DNA of 64,000 nucleotides from Xenorhabdus miraniensis (GTDB taxonomy: Bacteria > Pseudomonadota > Gammaproteobacteria > Enterobacterales > Enterobacteriaceae): contig NZ_NITZ01000001.1 in assembly GCF_002632615.1 (NCBI RefSeq), positions 310,001-374,000 on the forward strand, written 5' to 3'. A model generated the notes under the pieces. That model was not told the DNA's origin. It did no database searches and was given only the letters and a program-made list of their open reading frames with translations. Shown here piece by piece: positions 40,339-50,097 of this stretch. The translations under genes and the position numbers were made by a program. The first letter of the stretch is position 1; every line of letters begins with the position of its first letter.

Positions 40339-41337
40339 TCAGTTCTGGTCAAAAAAATCACAAATTGCATTAAGGGCCTGCGCCCGCAATACATCTTTTT
40401 CGAACAGGATTTCGTGATGAGCCCCTTGGATAACCAGAGGCTTTTGTTCTTCTTTTCCTGTTCCCGCTTTTTGGCGTGATTCGCAAAAAGCCAGTAGCTC
40501 CCGATTATTCACTACCTTATCTTCACTCGCCTGTAACACAATGAGTGGAGTCTGAATTTTACCCGCATTTTCAACCAGACTATCGCCCATTAGCATACTT
40601 TCACGCATCCAATGGTAAGTCGGTCCACCAAGGCGCAATTCAGGATAATCAACATAATAGCGTAAATAACGCTGATAACGTGCATAACTGTGCGTTAATA
40701 AATTAATGAAATAAGGCAAAGGTTGCCATTGCCCCGTCGATAAGGCATAAGCATTGCGTCTCCTGGCATTGGGTTCTGCCTGATTAACCAGAAAATTCGC
40801 CAACCAGCGGGGCATGGGTAAGTTGATACCAAACATCGGCGCACATAATGCCACTGCACGAAAAACAGGTTCTTGGTGACGTTGCAGGAAACGGCTCAAG
40901 ATAGCCCCTCCCATTGAATGCGCCAACGCATAGTAATGATGAGACGGACGGGACGTCACTTCCAGCTCGATGAATTTCGCAAGGTCATCCACGTAATGTT
41001 CAAACGCTTCCACATGGCCTTTTTGTCCATCATCCAACATTCGCCCTGAACGCCCTTGTCCACGATGATCAATGATAAAAATATCGTAGCCTAGATGGTA
41101 AAAATCATAGGCTACTTCAGGGTATTTCACGTAACTTTCACTGCGACCGGGCAAAATCACGAGTGTTTTGTCATGATGGGGTGAACAAAAGGAGACATAA
41201 TGGATGGGAATATCATCAACTCCCATAAATTGCCGCTCTTCCCTCGTTCGCCAAAAATCCAGTAATAATCCATTCGTAAAGGCAGAGAACTGAGGTTCGC
41301 GGTTTAACCAGCTTTCTTTCAATGTCTCAGGTGCCAT
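40339..41337 (-). CDS. pldB: Lysophospholipase L2
   Basis: PldB of 332 residues is an alpha/beta-hydrolase that cleaves lysophospholipids. The nucleophile elbow is AHSMGGAIL (serine of HSMGG near residue 145), the oxyanion region VILPGRSESYVKYPEVAYD is near 60-75, and a late GAHHEILFEKD carries the catalytic histidine. It lies 28 bases after recQ on the same strand, as in E. coli. Confidence 0.96.
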   Translation of the reverse strand: MAPETLKESWLNREPQFSAFTNGLLLDFWRTREERQFMGVDDIPIHYVSFCSPHHDKTLVILPGRSESYVKYPEVAYDFYHLGYDIFIIDHRGQGRSGRMLDDGQKGHVEAFEHYVDDLAKFIELEVTSRPSHHYYALAHSMGGAILSRFLQRHQEPVFRAVALCAPMFGINLPMPRWLANFLVNQAEPNARRRNAYALSTGQWQPLPYFINLLTHSYARYQRYLRYYVDYPELRLGGPTYHWMRESMLMGDSLVENAGKIQTPLIVLQASEDKVVNNRELLAFCESRQKAGTGKEEQKPLVIQGAHHEILFEKDVLRAQALNAICDFFDQN

Positions 41338-41365
41338 TTATCTTCCTCGGTTAAGTACCCTTCGG

Positions 41366-43204
41366 TTATTCAAACCCCTCAAAATGTTCGCGGATAAGCG
41401 TCATAAACGCATCGCCAAAACGCTCCAGTTTTCTCTGCCCAACCCCATTGATTAGCAAAAGCTCATCAGGCGTAATCGGGCACTGTTCTGCCATCTCAAT
41501 TAACGTGACATCGTTGAAGACGACAAAAGGCGGAATGTTATTTTCATCAGCAATGGATTTACGCAGTTTGCGCAATTTCGCAAATAATTTACGATCATAA
41601 TTGCCACTGTATGATTTGTTTTGCTGATTACGGCTTTTCAGGTTTTGGATACGCGGTACGGCAAGTTGTAAAGGTACTTCGCTCCGTAATACAGGCCGTG
41701 AAGCCTCTGTCAATTGCAACGCAGAATAATTGGCGATGTTTTGGCTAATCAGTCCCAAGTGAATAAGCTGACGCAAGACGCTCATCCAATGTTCCTGGCT
41801 TTGCTCTTTACCGATGCCATACACGGGCAATTTGTCATGCCCAAAATCTCTAATGCGTTGATTATTCGCACCACGTAATACTTCTACAATATAGCCAATC
41901 CCAAAACGTTGTCCAACACGATAGATGCAAGATAATGCTTTCTGCGCTTCCACCAGCCCGTCATAACGCTTAGGTGGGTCAAGGCAAATATCACAGTTGC
42001 CACAGGCTGTCTGGCGGCTTTCACCAAAGTAGTTCAGCAAAACCAAGCGTCGGCAAGTCTGTGCTTCCGCAAATGCCCCCATGGCATTGAGTTTATGTCG
42101 CTCAATATCTTGTTGTTCACCAGCCGGCTTTTCTTCCAGACAACGGCGCAACCACGCCATATCCGCAGGATCGTAAAACAGCACAGCTTCAGCAGGTAAA
42201 CCATCTCGCCCCGCACGACCCGTTTCCTGATAATAAGACTCGATATTACGGGGAATATCAAAATGCACGACAAAACGCACGTTGGGTTTGTTAATCCCCA
42301 TACCAAATGCAACGGTTGCCACAACTACCTGCAAATCATCACGCTGGAAAGCATCCTGCACCCATGCACGTTGATTGTTTTCCAACCCTGCATGATAAGG
42401 TGCAACGCTTAATCCACGCTTTTGCAAACGCTCTGCCGTTTCTTCCACTTTAGTACGGCTATTGCAGTAAATAATTCCGCTTTTTCCCTGCTGAGCATGC
42501 ACAAATGACCAGAGTTGATCGAGCGGTTTATATTTTTCTACCAACGTATAGCGAATATTGGGGCGATCAAAACTACTGATATGGATAATCGGTTCGTGTA
42601 ATTCCAATAAACGCACAATATCCTGACGAGTGGTTTTATCCGCTGTTGCCGTCAGTGCAATCACAGGAAGAGCAGGGAACCGATGGCGAAGCTGACCCAG
42701 TGCCCGATATTCCGGGCGAAAGTCATGTCCCCACTGGGAAATACAGTGGGCTTCATCGACAGCCAATAAAACGGGCTGCCAGTCTTGGAGCTGTTCGAGA
42801 AAGTTATCTGTTACCAAGCGCTCAGGGGCAATATAGAGTAGTTTAATGACTCCCTGACGACAGCGTTGAATAATATCAAACTGCTGTTCACGGCTTTGCG
42901 TTGAATTCAGACATTCCGCTTCTACGCCATTTGCCCGCAATTGGTCAACTTGATCTTTCATCAACGAAATTAATGGTGATACGATCAGCGTCAGCCCATT
43001 TTTTACCAATGCCGGGATTTGATAACACAACGATTTACCGCCTCCCGTTGGCATAATCACCAGACAGTCGCGCCCATCAAGAACGGCGTCAATAACCTGT
43101 TGCTGTCCCGGGCGAAATTGCTGGTATCCGAATGTTTTTCGTAATGCTTGTTCAGCCAGCGATGCCGTGCTGATGAGTTCTGCGGTAGACACGCTTTTCC
43201 TCAA
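41366..43204 (-). CDS. recQ: ATP-dependent DNA helicase RecQ
   Basis: RecQ of 612 residues is a 3'-5' helicase of the RecF recombination pathway. The helicase core has motif [13 protein letters not shown] (about 50-60), [24 protein letters not shown], and the motif [12 protein letters not shown]. The zinc-binding RQC region has cysteines in [12 protein letters not shown] and [11 protein letters not shown], and an HRDC domain closes the protein ([19 protein letters not shown]). Length is normal. A 101-base gap separates it from pldA. Confidence 0.97.
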   Translation of the reverse strand: MRKSVSTAELISTASLAEQALRKTFGYQQFRPGQQQVIDAVLDGRDCLVIMPTGGGKSLCYQIPALVKNGLTLIVSPLISLMKDQVDQLRANGVEAECLNSTQSREQQFDIIQRCRQGVIKLLYIAPERLVTDNFLEQLQDWQPVLLAVDEAHCISQWGHDFRPEYRALGQLRHRFPALPVIALTATADKTTRQDIVRLLELHEPIIHISSFDRPNIRYTLVEKYKPLDQLWSFVHAQQGKSGIIYCNSRTKVEETAERLQKRGLSVAPYHAGLENNQRAWVQDAFQRDDLQVVVATVAFGMGINKPNVRFVVHFDIPRNIESYYQETGRAGRDGLPAEAVLFYDPADMAWLRRCLEEKPAGEQQDIERHKLNAMGAFAEAQTCRRLVLLNYFGESRQTACGNCDICLDPPKRYDGLVEAQKALSCIYRVGQRFGIGYIVEVLRGANNQRIRDFGHDKLPVYGIGKEQSQEHWMSVLRQLIHLGLISQNIANYSALQLTEASRPVLRSEVPLQLAVPRIQNLKSRNQQNKSYSGNYDRKLFAKLRKLRKSIADENNIPPFVVFNDVTLIEMAEQCPITPDELLLINGVGQRKLERFGDAFMTLIREHFEGFE

Positions 43205-43306
43205 TCGTTACTAAAAAAGCCTAAAAACAGGCTGTAAAAAATACAGACGCAATCTAAGCGCCAGCATATTACGCTATCTCACTGTCGTAGCAATGAGCCA
43301 TAGCAA

Positions 43307-44167
43307 TTACAGCATATCATTCAGCATGACACCGATACCAAAACGGGTCTGCTTGAAATTATAATCAATCATTGATTCGCCATAACCGCAGAAGAGCTGC
43401 GTATAAAAACGAACATGCTTCGATATTGGATAACTCCAACCCAACTCTCCGCCACCATAACCGCTATTCCAGTTATAACGCCCTTGAGCGGTAAAGACAC
43501 TGTCTCCCCAGATATATCCTACCTTCAGGCGGTAATATCCCATGTAGCGACTCATGTCTGGGTTATCATCACGGTGGGAACTTTCTGGCAGACGATACCA
43601 CGGTTTCAAATCCACCTGCCAATTACCGTTTTGCGCCATAAAACGTGCATAGAGGCGGTTCCAGCTACGAGAAGTGGCTTCTGGACGTCCATTTGATTGA
43701 TGGTTAAATCCCATCTCAACTTCCCGCAGATGCCAGCCAGCAAATTCATAATCAGTCAACCATGCCAGAAAAAGTTGTGGTTCATAATTTGTTTCACGGA
43801 ATGGTGATGACTCTTTCTTATTACTGAGCTGCCACCATGAGCGCTGGGTATAGGAAGCGCCAAGCAACGAGTCTTCACCTACAATATTTCGCCACAGTCG
43901 GAAGCCAAAACTTATTTGAAAACTGACTTCATCCTTGCGGGCGTGATCTGCCCAATAGTAGCTATTAATTCCCGGCTTATTAATCCTGCCGCCATAAGTA
44001 TAAACAATGTAATTCGTATCATAAGGGTAAAGTATTAAAGGAGATTCTTGCTTACCTAACATCGTCGAAAGCACACTCCCTCTCACTTCATCAACCTGCT
44101 TTTCTGCTGCGTGAGCCAATGGTGATAATAAGCAGGTAATAACCAGTATCTTCCATAACAAACGCAT
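43307..44167 (-). CDS. pldA: Outer-membrane phospholipase A (OMPLA)
   Basis: PldA of 286 residues, an outer-membrane beta-barrel with calcium-dependent phospholipase A1/A2 activity that dimerises when the outer leaflet is disturbed. A signal peptide covers about 1-19 (LLWKILVITCLLSPLAHAA). The catalytic His-Ser pair lies in FNHQSNGRPEATSRSWNR, with the asparagine of the triad near its end. The frame extends upstream to 44386, but ATG 44167 gives the proper signal sequence and the family length. It is divergent from yigI, as in E. coli. Confidence 0.95.
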   Translation of the reverse strand: MRLLWKILVITCLLSPLAHAAEKQVDEVRGSVLSTMLGKQESPLILYPYDTNYIVYTYGGRINKPGINSYYWADHARKDEVSFQISFGFRLWRNIVGEDSLLGASYTQRSWWQLSNKKESSPFRETNYEPQLFLAWLTDYEFAGWHLREVEMGFNHQSNGRPEATSRSWNRLYARFMAQNGNWQVDLKPWYRLPESSHRDDNPDMSRYMGYYRLKVGYIWGDSVFTAQGRYNWNSGYGGGELGWSYPISKHVRFYTQLFCGYGESMIDYNFKQTRFGIGVMLNDML

Positions 44168-44388
44168 TTCTGGTTTTCCTATTGTAATAATTTCAAAATA
44201 AAAATTTTCGCTTATTCTACACGCAGCATGGTTATTTTTTGTAGTCCGTTTTTTTTTAATAAATCGTTTTTCGAAGCGCTTCACAGACTGGCAAGGTCGA
44301 TAATAAAAGCATAAACTTAACAAGTTATTAACCAAAATAACCATTAAAATATCAGTGGATTTACTTCTTATTATCAGGAAACCCACCT

Positions 44389-44892
44389 ATGGAAAATATA
44401 CAGCGAGCAGACAGAGCATTAACATCAGAAGAAACATTAACACCAGAAGAAGCCCGTAAATTTATCGGCGAATTGTTTGTTTATCACATGCCATTCAACC
44501 AACTTCTGGGACTTGAGCTGCTCCGCTTTGAGCAAGATTACGCAGAATTACAATTTTGCAATCAAGAAAAATTGGTCGGAAATATGGTTCAGAAAATTCT
44601 GCATGGTGGAGCCATCGCTTCCATACTGGATGTTGCCGGGGGGCTGGTTTGTGCAGGCAGTGCCCTGACTACATTGGACACACTCACAATTGCAGAGATG
44701 CAGAAACGTCTGCCGACTGTCGGTACGATTGATTTACGCGTGGATTACCTGCGCCCCGGACGTGGTGAAGTGTTTACCGCCAGTAGCAATATTATCCGCG
44801 CTGGCAATAAAGTTTCCGTCGCCAGAATAGAACTGCACAATGAACAAAAAGTACATATTGCCAGTGCAACAGGGACTTATTTAGTTGGCTGA
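44389..44892 (+). CDS. yigI: Hotdog-fold thioesterase YigI
   Basis: A 167-residue single hotdog-fold protein of the PaaI-like thioesterase group, orthologous to E. coli YigI. The conserved helix [17 protein letters not shown] and the strand pair [16 protein letters not shown] with [14 protein letters not shown] are diagnostic. YigI has been reported to act on medium- and long-chain acyl-CoAs in E. coli. The first 17 residues ([16 protein letters not shown]) are longer than in E. coli. The next gene in E. coli, rarD, is separated here by a 2.3-kb insertion. Confidence 0.95.
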   Translation: MENIQRADRALTSEETLTPEEARKFIGELFVYHMPFNQLLGLELLRFEQDYAELQFCNQEKLVGNMVQKILHGGAIASILDVAGGLVCAGSALTTLDTLTIAEMQKRLPTVGTIDLRVDYLRPGRGEVFTASSNIIRAGNKVSVARIELHNEQKVHIASATGTYLVG

Positions 44893-44906
44893 TATTTTTA
44901 TTACTA

Positions 44907-45133
44907 GGGCGTGTTGACGTTTTGTGAGGGGAATTTGAACAGCATGATGATCTGGTATCATTGTCTTCGCGAAAAAACTGTTACCCCAGCCCATCATGCC
45001 AAGAACCATGTTATCAACATCTTTATGGAACAAGCTAGCTGTATTGATGCAGCAAAGTGGTTGTATTTACCATAAAAAAGAGCATTACCTGACTTTTGAA
45101 GGGATCCTTTATCGAATATTAAGATTGATCTGA
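44907..45133 (+). mobile_element. Truncated IS5-family element: left end and transposase N-terminus
   Basis: From 44996 a frame reads MPRTMLSTSLWNKLAVLMQQ and soon after HYLTFEGILYRI, ending at a TGA at 45131-45133. This is the N-terminal segment of IS5-group transposases, typically M-x-R-x-x-L-x-x-x-x-W followed by L-x-x-E-G-I-L-W/Y-R. Only about 45 residues remain; the catalytic DDE domain is gone. The upstream GGGCGTGTTGACGTTTT at 44907 has the look of an IS terminal repeat. The right end was not found. Confidence 0.6.
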
Positions 45134-45156
45134 GAACTGCAACTATTGGCTCATAA

Positions 45157-45399
45157 GGTGGAATTTATAATAATTGTGTATTTAAAAATTGTGACTTCAC
45201 AAAAGGGGAATTTTACAGGCCGGAAATAGTAAAGTGTTTGTTCTATGGTTGTAAAATTAAGGGCGTTGATTTCAAAGCAAGTTCATTTGAGAAATGTAAG
45301 TTTCTAGGAAAATTGAATGATGTCATCTTTCATGGTTGTTATATTAGTGATCTAACTGAAGGTGCTAGTTCTAATATCATAGATGGTGGCAAAAAATAG
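45157..45399 (+). pseudogene. Truncated pentapeptide-repeat protein (C-terminal end)
   Basis: An 80-codon frame after an in-frame TAA reads GGIYNNCVFKNCDFTKGEFY, then CLFYGCKIKGVDFKASSFEK and CKFLGKLNDVIFHGCYIS, ending GGKK. The spacing of F/C and small residues every five positions is that of a pentapeptide-repeat beta-helix. The start and first coils are missing; the gene is cut off beside the IS remnant. Full-length relatives include membrane-associated and DNA-mimic proteins, so the function cannot be stated. Confidence 0.65.
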
Positions 45400-46047
45400 C
45401 GGTTACTGTTTTTTCTCTTCATAGTATGTGAATGCTTAATTGTCTTTTTTATGGTGTGGTTTATAAAACAAAGGTAGCAGGGGAGAACATACGTTCGGAA
45501 AAATTGCACTTTCAAATTTTTTTGCTGATAACTGATAATATTGTAAAAATATTTAATATCAAAAACCACGCCCTACAAACGTGGTTATTAACTAATTTTG
45601 GTTCAGTATCGGCTATTTTGTCTGATAAAACGCCTCGTACAGTTCCTATACCTCACCACTGTCAGCCATCAGGCTCAGATTGCTCTCAGGAGATCCAAAC
45701 GGCTATCAGCACCAAGCTATCATTCCTTTACTATCAGTATATTTTGCTGTATCGATACCCGAAACTTCAAAGTGCATCGCGGGTAGTAGGTTAGAGTACC
45801 AATTTTGCGGCACGTATCCCATCCGTGACAGCTACTTACAGATCACGAAACAACCCAAAACATCTATTAACAGGCCGCCACTCTGGGTATATGATACTCC
45901 TACTTATAACAAGCTACGCTGCATCAACCGTTATACAGCACCTACCTTAACAACTATCCACTCAGGCAATACCAGAAAATCGCAACAAATTGTCTTAAAA
46001 AGTTATTTATTGAAATTCCCACCAATAAACCAACCAGAGAACAAGCC
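45400..46047. other. Non-coding or decayed DNA between IS remnant and the putative effector
   Basis: Two overlapping plus-strand frames (45432-45794 and 45680-46051) have no convincing ribosome-binding site and no recognisable domain, and are not called. A segment around 45755-45785 (GTATCGATACCCGAAACTTC) looks like the dispersed repeats common in intergenic DNA of related insect-associated enterobacteria, but I see only this one copy. The right end serves as upstream region of the gene at 46048. Confidence 0.4.
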
Positions 46048-46866
46048 ATGAACCCAAGAACCAAAGCAGAAGAAGAAATCCTCGCAGGAACCCCCGTCTC
46101 TGCCGTTGTCTATATCTGGTATCCCTGCCACAGATTTTTTGCGGGACATGCCTCTATTTATATCGGTGGGGTGCCGAAATATCCTTGGTCTGATGATTTT
46201 TCCTATAGCCCAATACCTAAAGACAATGAAAGGCAACCTATATCGCCACACGAACCAATAACACCAAACGAAAGAAAGGGTTCCACAGTTTCCATTTTTT
46301 CAAGAATTACAGGTGCTCATTCAATGAGTTCCCTCTTTTCAAGAGGTGCCCCCCCTGTTACTCCCTATACCGTAGCAGAAGGAGATTGGCCATCAACATC
46401 CGCAAACAATCCATGGCGTCCGACAGATGATAATTATGTCAGTTTCCTTGCTGATCCAAATATACCGCGAGGAATTTTATCATGTGCAGGTGTCTTTAAT
46501 AATCTTCAGGAGGATTTTGCCGTCCCCCCTCATTTGGAATATTATCTGATTGGCTTAGATGTTGTAAAAATGCAACACGAAAAGAATAAAATCTATAATG
46601 GAAAAATGTATGGCAATCTCCAGATGAGCCATAGTTATAACCCCATCAATAAAAATTGCTCAACAATGGTTGCCAGAATATTAAAAGCAGGTGGAGTAGA
46701 AGATTTATTAGGCGCTGGCTATTCCATGGGCCAATGTCGAACACCTAAAGATATTGCACTGTGGTGTAATAAACTAAGAGATCATGATATGGCAGTAAAA
46801 GTAAGAGGACTGGATTGTCCAGATAAGCTGAAAGCACCATTCAGGGCGTTACTGGGTTTTAGATAA
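46048..46866 (+). CDS. Putative permuted NlpC/P60-type cysteine hydrolase, possible effector
   Basis: A 272-residue protein without signal peptide or membrane helices. Near the N-terminus it has RFFAGHASIYIGG (His34) and near the C-terminus NPINKNCSTMVARILKAGG (Cys204). A histidine-containing G-H-x-x-I-Y-I-G strand before an N-C-S helix is the order found in circularly permuted NlpC/P60-like hydrolases (YiiX, LRAT-like). In the usual NlpC/P60 order the cysteine comes first. The middle (55-125) is Pro/Ser-rich. Such folds occur among peptidoglycan amidases and secreted effectors. It lies in an insertion beside mobile-element debris, with no immunity gene recognisable directly after it. Fold and catalytic pair are my inference from two motifs. 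Confidence 0.5.
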   Translation: MNPRTKAEEEILAGTPVSAVVYIWYPCHRFFAGHASIYIGGVPKYPWSDDFSYSPIPKDNERQPISPHEPITPNERKGSTVSIFSRITGAHSMSSLFSRGAPPVTPYTVAEGDWPSTSANNPWRPTDDNYVSFLADPNIPRGILSCAGVFNNLQEDFAVPPHLEYYLIGLDVVKMQHEKNKIYNGKMYGNLQMSHSYNPINKNCSTMVARILKAGGVEDLLGAGYSMGQCRTPKDIALWCNKLRDHDMAVKVRGLDCPDKLKAPFRALLGFR

Positions 46867-47227
46867 ATATATTTATCACCTCGCCAATATTGATCCCTGA
46901 CCTGATCCCTTTAGCTCCCTGCATCACTATCCATCAGGGAAATAAGCCAATCTCATGCTGACTATCATTCATTTAAGAGATATTGCTTAATGTCATCACA
47001 CGTAGTTATCTTAGAAAAAAAGAGAAGCTCAAGGCACCAAAAAAGATCATTTCACTGCAAACAATCAATAAAATCAGCATAATATGCTAATAAAACAGAC
47101 GATTAAATTTTATTAGTTCATTAGGCCATTAATACCTTGTAAATCATTCATCCCGATGCCACATTGTATTGGTTATGGGCTGATACCCTCACACCTCTTC
47201 TTAATTCTCTAAACATTCAAGGATATT
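46867..47227. other. Intergenic region upstream of rarD
   Basis: About 360 AT-rich bases without a coding frame. It contains the promoter and leader of rarD, whose ATG at 47228 follows CAAGGA. I see no other defined element; no terminator with a T run follows the gene ending at 46866. Confidence 0.6.
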
Positions 47228-48118
47228 ATGAGCAACCAACAGACTGCCAAAGGTATCTTGTATGCCTTAGGAGCCTATTTTATTTGGGGGCTGGCTCCCA
47301 TTTACTTCAAGAGCATACAATATGTTCCCCCCGATGAGATCGTATCGCACCGTGTTATATGGTCTGTATTTTTTATGGTGCTGATGCTGACAGTCACTCG
47401 TCACTGGCGTCAGGTCTGGGCGATTGCCCGTCAACCAAAGACCTTGCTGCTATTGGGTTTTACCGCCTTCACGATTACCAGTAACTGGCTAACTTATATT
47501 TGGGCGGTCAACAATAACCATCTTCTTGAAGCAAGTCTGGGGTATTTTATTAACCCTCTGGTGAGTGTGTTGTTTGGTATGTTGTTCCTTGGTGAGCGTT
47601 TCCGCCGTATGCAGTGGATTGCCGTAGTATTGGCATTTACAGGCGTACTCATCCAGATAGTGCAATTCGGCTCTGTTCCCGTGATTGGCTTGTACTTAGC
47701 GACGACATTTGCCGTCTATGGGTTGATCCGCAAAAAACTAGGGGTGGATGCACAAACGGGTATGTTGGTTGAGACAGTTTGGGTATTTCCTGTCGCGCTG
47801 AGTTACCTGTTGTTCTTCACCAATAGCCCGACCAGCAATATGTTGGAGAATACATACTCCTTGAACCTGATGCTGATTGCTGCCGGTATTATTACGACTG
47901 TGCCACTGTTGTTCTTCACCGCGGCGGCGGCACATCTGCGTTTGTCCACGCTGGGTTTCTTCCAGTATCTTGGCCCAACCATGATGTTCTTGTTAGCAAC
48001 GCTGGTTTATGGTGAAAAGATTGGTCCAGATCGTTTGATCACTTTTGGCTTTATCTGGGCTGCGTTGATTCTGTTTACACTGGATGCGCTTTATACGCAG
48101 CGTCGCTTGCGGAAATAG
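47228..48118 (+). CDS. rarD: EamA-family transporter RarD
   Basis: RarD of 296 residues is an inner-membrane protein with ten predicted helices made of two EamA/DMT repeats. Family marks are GILYALGAYFIWGLAPIYFK at the start, TSNWLTYIWAVNNNHLLEASLGY in the first repeat, and STLGFFQYLGPTMMFLLA in the second. Its substrate in E. coli is not firmly established (chloramphenicol sensitivity was reported). In E. coli it is adjacent to yigI; here an accessory insertion separates them. Confidence 0.95.
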   Translation: MSNQQTAKGILYALGAYFIWGLAPIYFKSIQYVPPDEIVSHRVIWSVFFMVLMLTVTRHWRQVWAIARQPKTLLLLGFTAFTITSNWLTYIWAVNNNHLLEASLGYFINPLVSVLFGMLFLGERFRRMQWIAVVLAFTGVLIQIVQFGSVPVIGLYLATTFAVYGLIRKKLGVDAQTGMLVETVWVFPVALSYLLFFTNSPTSNMLENTYSLNLMLIAAGIITTVPLLFFTAAAAHLRLSTLGFFQYLGPTMMFLLATLVYGEKIGPDRLITFGFIWAALILFTLDALYTQRRLRK

Positions 48119-48143
48119 TCAATTATCTTTAATAATTTCAGAA

Positions 48144-48176
48144 CTGACCCAATACTTTATCGAGAATTTGGGTCAG
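48144..48176. terminator. Hairpin between convergent rarD and vapC
   Basis: A 9-bp inverted repeat CTGACCCAA / TTGGGTCAG with a 15-base loop, extended by GAAC/GTTC, lies midway between the two convergent stops. There is no long T run, so it is a possible rather than a typical intrinsic terminator. Confidence 0.5.
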
Positions 48177-48201
48177 CGTTCTGATTAGTTTATTCATGAC
48201 G

Positions 48202-48627
48202 TTACTGATATATTTTAGCCCAATCCTCTAATGGCAACCCAATTACACGCGAAAATTCACGGGTATTATTTGTTACCAATATCGCTCCCACAGATAACGC
48301 ATGTCCCGCAATAGCAGTATCATTATTCCCGATTGGCGTGCCAGCAGCAGCCAAAGCGATTTTTATTTTAGTTGTTACGTCTACCGCAGATTTATCCCAC
48401 GGTAAAACGCCATCCAATCGCTTGCAAAATTCATCCACCAACACCGCATGCTTCGGAGAAGCTTTCTTCCCAACCGCCCCAAAACGCATTTCCGAATACG
48501 TAATAGCAGATACCACTATTGAATAATTGTTCATTACACATTTCTGTAATTGATTAATCACCGCAATGGGCTGTTCACGCATAATAAATGAACAGATGTT
48601 AGTATCCAGCATATAAATTTTTTTCAT
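48202..48627 (-). CDS. vapC: VapC-type PIN-domain toxin ribonuclease
   Basis: A 141-residue PIN-domain endoribonuclease of the enterobacterial VapC/MvpA group, members of which cut initiator tRNA-fMet. The acidic metal-binding residues are in place: MLDTNICSFIM (Asp8), SAITYSEMRFG (Glu), GNNDTAIAGHAL (Asp), and TNNTREFSRV near the end. It overlaps the vapB stop by 4 bases (ATGA), the normal type II toxin-antitoxin layout. It is complete and probably active. Confidence 0.94.
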   Translation of the reverse strand: MKKIYMLDTNICSFIMREQPIAVINQLQKCVMNNYSIVVSAITYSEMRFGAVGKKASPKHAVLVDEFCKRLDGVLPWDKSAVDVTTKIKIALAAAGTPIGNNDTAIAGHALSVGAILVTNNTREFSRVIGLPLEDWAKIYQ

Positions 48628-48851
48628 AACTGAACACGCCCTTCCTCAATAATATCCGGGCGTTCAGATAGAAAATCTGCGTCCGCTTTATCCTGATCTA
48701 AAAGTGAATTCCAACTTGGTTTTACTGGGCGCAATATAATGGCTTCTCCTTCTCGGATAATTTCCAATTCATTAACGCCCTCAAAATCAAGATCCTTGGG
48801 TAAACGGATAGCACGATTATTACCATTTTTAAAAACAGCTACAGTTCTCAT
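48624..48851 (-). CDS. vapB: VapB-type antitoxin
   Basis: A 75-residue antitoxin with an N-terminal SpoVT/AbrB swapped-hairpin DNA-binding domain (VAVFKNGNNRAIRLPKDLDF; IIREGEAIILRPVKPSW). The acidic C-terminal tail should bind and block the VapC nuclease. A good Shine-Dalgarno (AGGAGG) precedes the ATG, and an inverted repeat suitable as the VapB operator lies 20 bases upstream. The pair sits between rarD and corA, where E. coli carries another small gene. Confidence 0.94.
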   Translation of the reverse strand: MRTVAVFKNGNNRAIRLPKDLDFEGVNELEIIREGEAIILRPVKPSWNSLLDQDKADADFLSERPDIIEEGRVQL

Positions 48852-48871
48852 GTGAAACCTCCTGCATTAAA

Positions 48872-48892
48872 AGCATATGTATAGCATATGCT
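48872..48892. promoter_or_regulatory. Probable vapBC operator
   Basis: A perfect 8-bp inverted repeat AGCATATG / CATATGCT with a 5-base spacer lies just upstream of vapB. VapB and VapBC complexes bind palindromes in this position to autoregulate the operon. Confidence 0.65.
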
Positions 48893-48975
48893 AACATCCA
48901 TGACAGATCAATATATGAACAAATTTGAGTACAAAAAATATGTATTTTTCAGGTTGCAGTATAACGAGAGACAGT

Positions 48976-49007
48976 CCCCAGAAACATAGCTGACTATGTC
49001 ACTGGGG
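48976..49007 (-). terminator. Two-part hairpin downstream of corA
   Basis: An outer stem CCCCAG/CTGGGG (48976-48981 with 49002-49007) encloses an inner stem ACATAG/CTATGT (48984-48989 with 48994-48999). It lies about 50 bases after the corA stop. The lack of a clear T run makes it either a weak terminator or an mRNA 3'-end stabiliser. Confidence 0.5.
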
Positions 49008-49058
49008 TCGGTAGCAGTCGCCAACAAAGCAGCTACTTAAGAACGAAAGCCGGAATTA

Positions 49059-50009
49059 TTACAGCCAATTTTTCCGCTTAAAGTAGAGATAAGGTGCCAG
49101 CCCCGCGGCAATCATCAAACCAATCGCGCCGGGGTAACCGAATGTCCAGTGTAACTCCGGCATAAATTCGAAGTTCATTCCATAGCTGGAAGCCACCAGC
49201 GTTGGTGGCAGGAAGACCACGGAAACAACGGAGAAGATTTTGATAATCCGGCTCTGTTCGATGTTGATAAAGCCCATCGCCGCCTGCATCAGGAAGTTAA
49301 CTTTCTGAAACAACGATTCGTTGTGCGGCAACAGGGATTCAATATCCCGCAGAATTTCACGAGCCTGCTCCAATTGATTGGCAGGCAAACGGGCACGGCG
49401 CACAAGGAAGTTCAGGGCGCGTTGGCTATCCATCAGACACAGACGAACTTTCCAGCCAATGTCTTCCTGCTCTGCAAGGTTAGACAGAGCCGAATCAAAT
49501 TCATCCCCCTGTTTGCCTTCCATAATGACCCGGCTCAGGGATTCCAGCACGCTGTAGATATTTTCAATGACATCCGCCAATTGTTCGATTTTGGTTTCGA
49601 ACAAGTCCATCAGCAGTTCATAGGCATTCCCGTCAACCATTGTCTGATTACGGGCACGCATTCGGTACAATCGAAATGCAGGGAGTTCACGCTCTCGCAA
49701 TGTGTAGAGACGACCGTCACGAATAGTAAATGCGACTGTCGAGTTGCCGGCATGGTCTTCGGCGTCTTCAAAATAGAAGAATGAGTGGACGTGCATGCCA
49801 TCTTCATCTTCAAAAAAACGGGCCGACGCCTCAATGTCATCCAATTCTGTGCGGGTCGCCAAGACTTGTCCCAGCTCATTCTGGACGCGGAGACGATCAT
49901 CATCACCCAATCCCACTAAATCTACCCACATGGAGTCAGATAACTGATCACCTTCTTCAAGTTCAAGACGGAGCAGGCGATTATTCTCTAATTTAAATGC
50001 GTTCAGCAT
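49059..50009 (-). CDS. corA: Magnesium/cobalt transporter CorA
   Basis: CorA of 316 residues, the same length as E. coli, is the pentameric constitutive Mg2+ channel. A large cytoplasmic N-terminal domain is followed by two C-terminal membrane helices. The first ends with the selectivity motif YGMN in [20 protein letters not shown], and the charged end is YFKRKNWL. It is a monocistronic minus-strand gene, 88 bases after the uvrD stop. Confidence 0.98.
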   Translation of the reverse strand: MLNAFKLENNRLLRLELEEGDQLSDSMWVDLVGLGDDDRLRVQNELGQVLATRTELDDIEASARFFEDEDGMHVHSFFYFEDAEDHAGNSTVAFTIRDGRLYTLRERELPAFRLYRMRARNQTMVDGNAYELLMDLFETKIEQLADVIENIYSVLESLSRVIMEGKQGDEFDSALSNLAEQEDIGWKVRLCLMDSQRALNFLVRRARLPANQLEQAREILRDIESLLPHNESLFQKVNFLMQAAMGFINIEQSRIIKIFSVVSVVFLPPTLVASSYGMNFEFMPELHWTFGYPGAIGLMIAAGLAPYLYFKRKNWL

Positions 50010-50097
50010 GTACCATAAGTCTCCTTATACTCCCTACGTTTATCGTAAGGCGCGAATGTTACGCTTAGAAGAAAAAGCCTGTCAACATTCGACCGGA

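Noticed and set aside
45432..46051. Two overlapping plus-strand frames of 120 and 123 codons
   Set aside because: No Shine-Dalgarno and no domain-like pattern; they overlap each other and lie in eroded DNA between the IS remnant and the gene at 46048.
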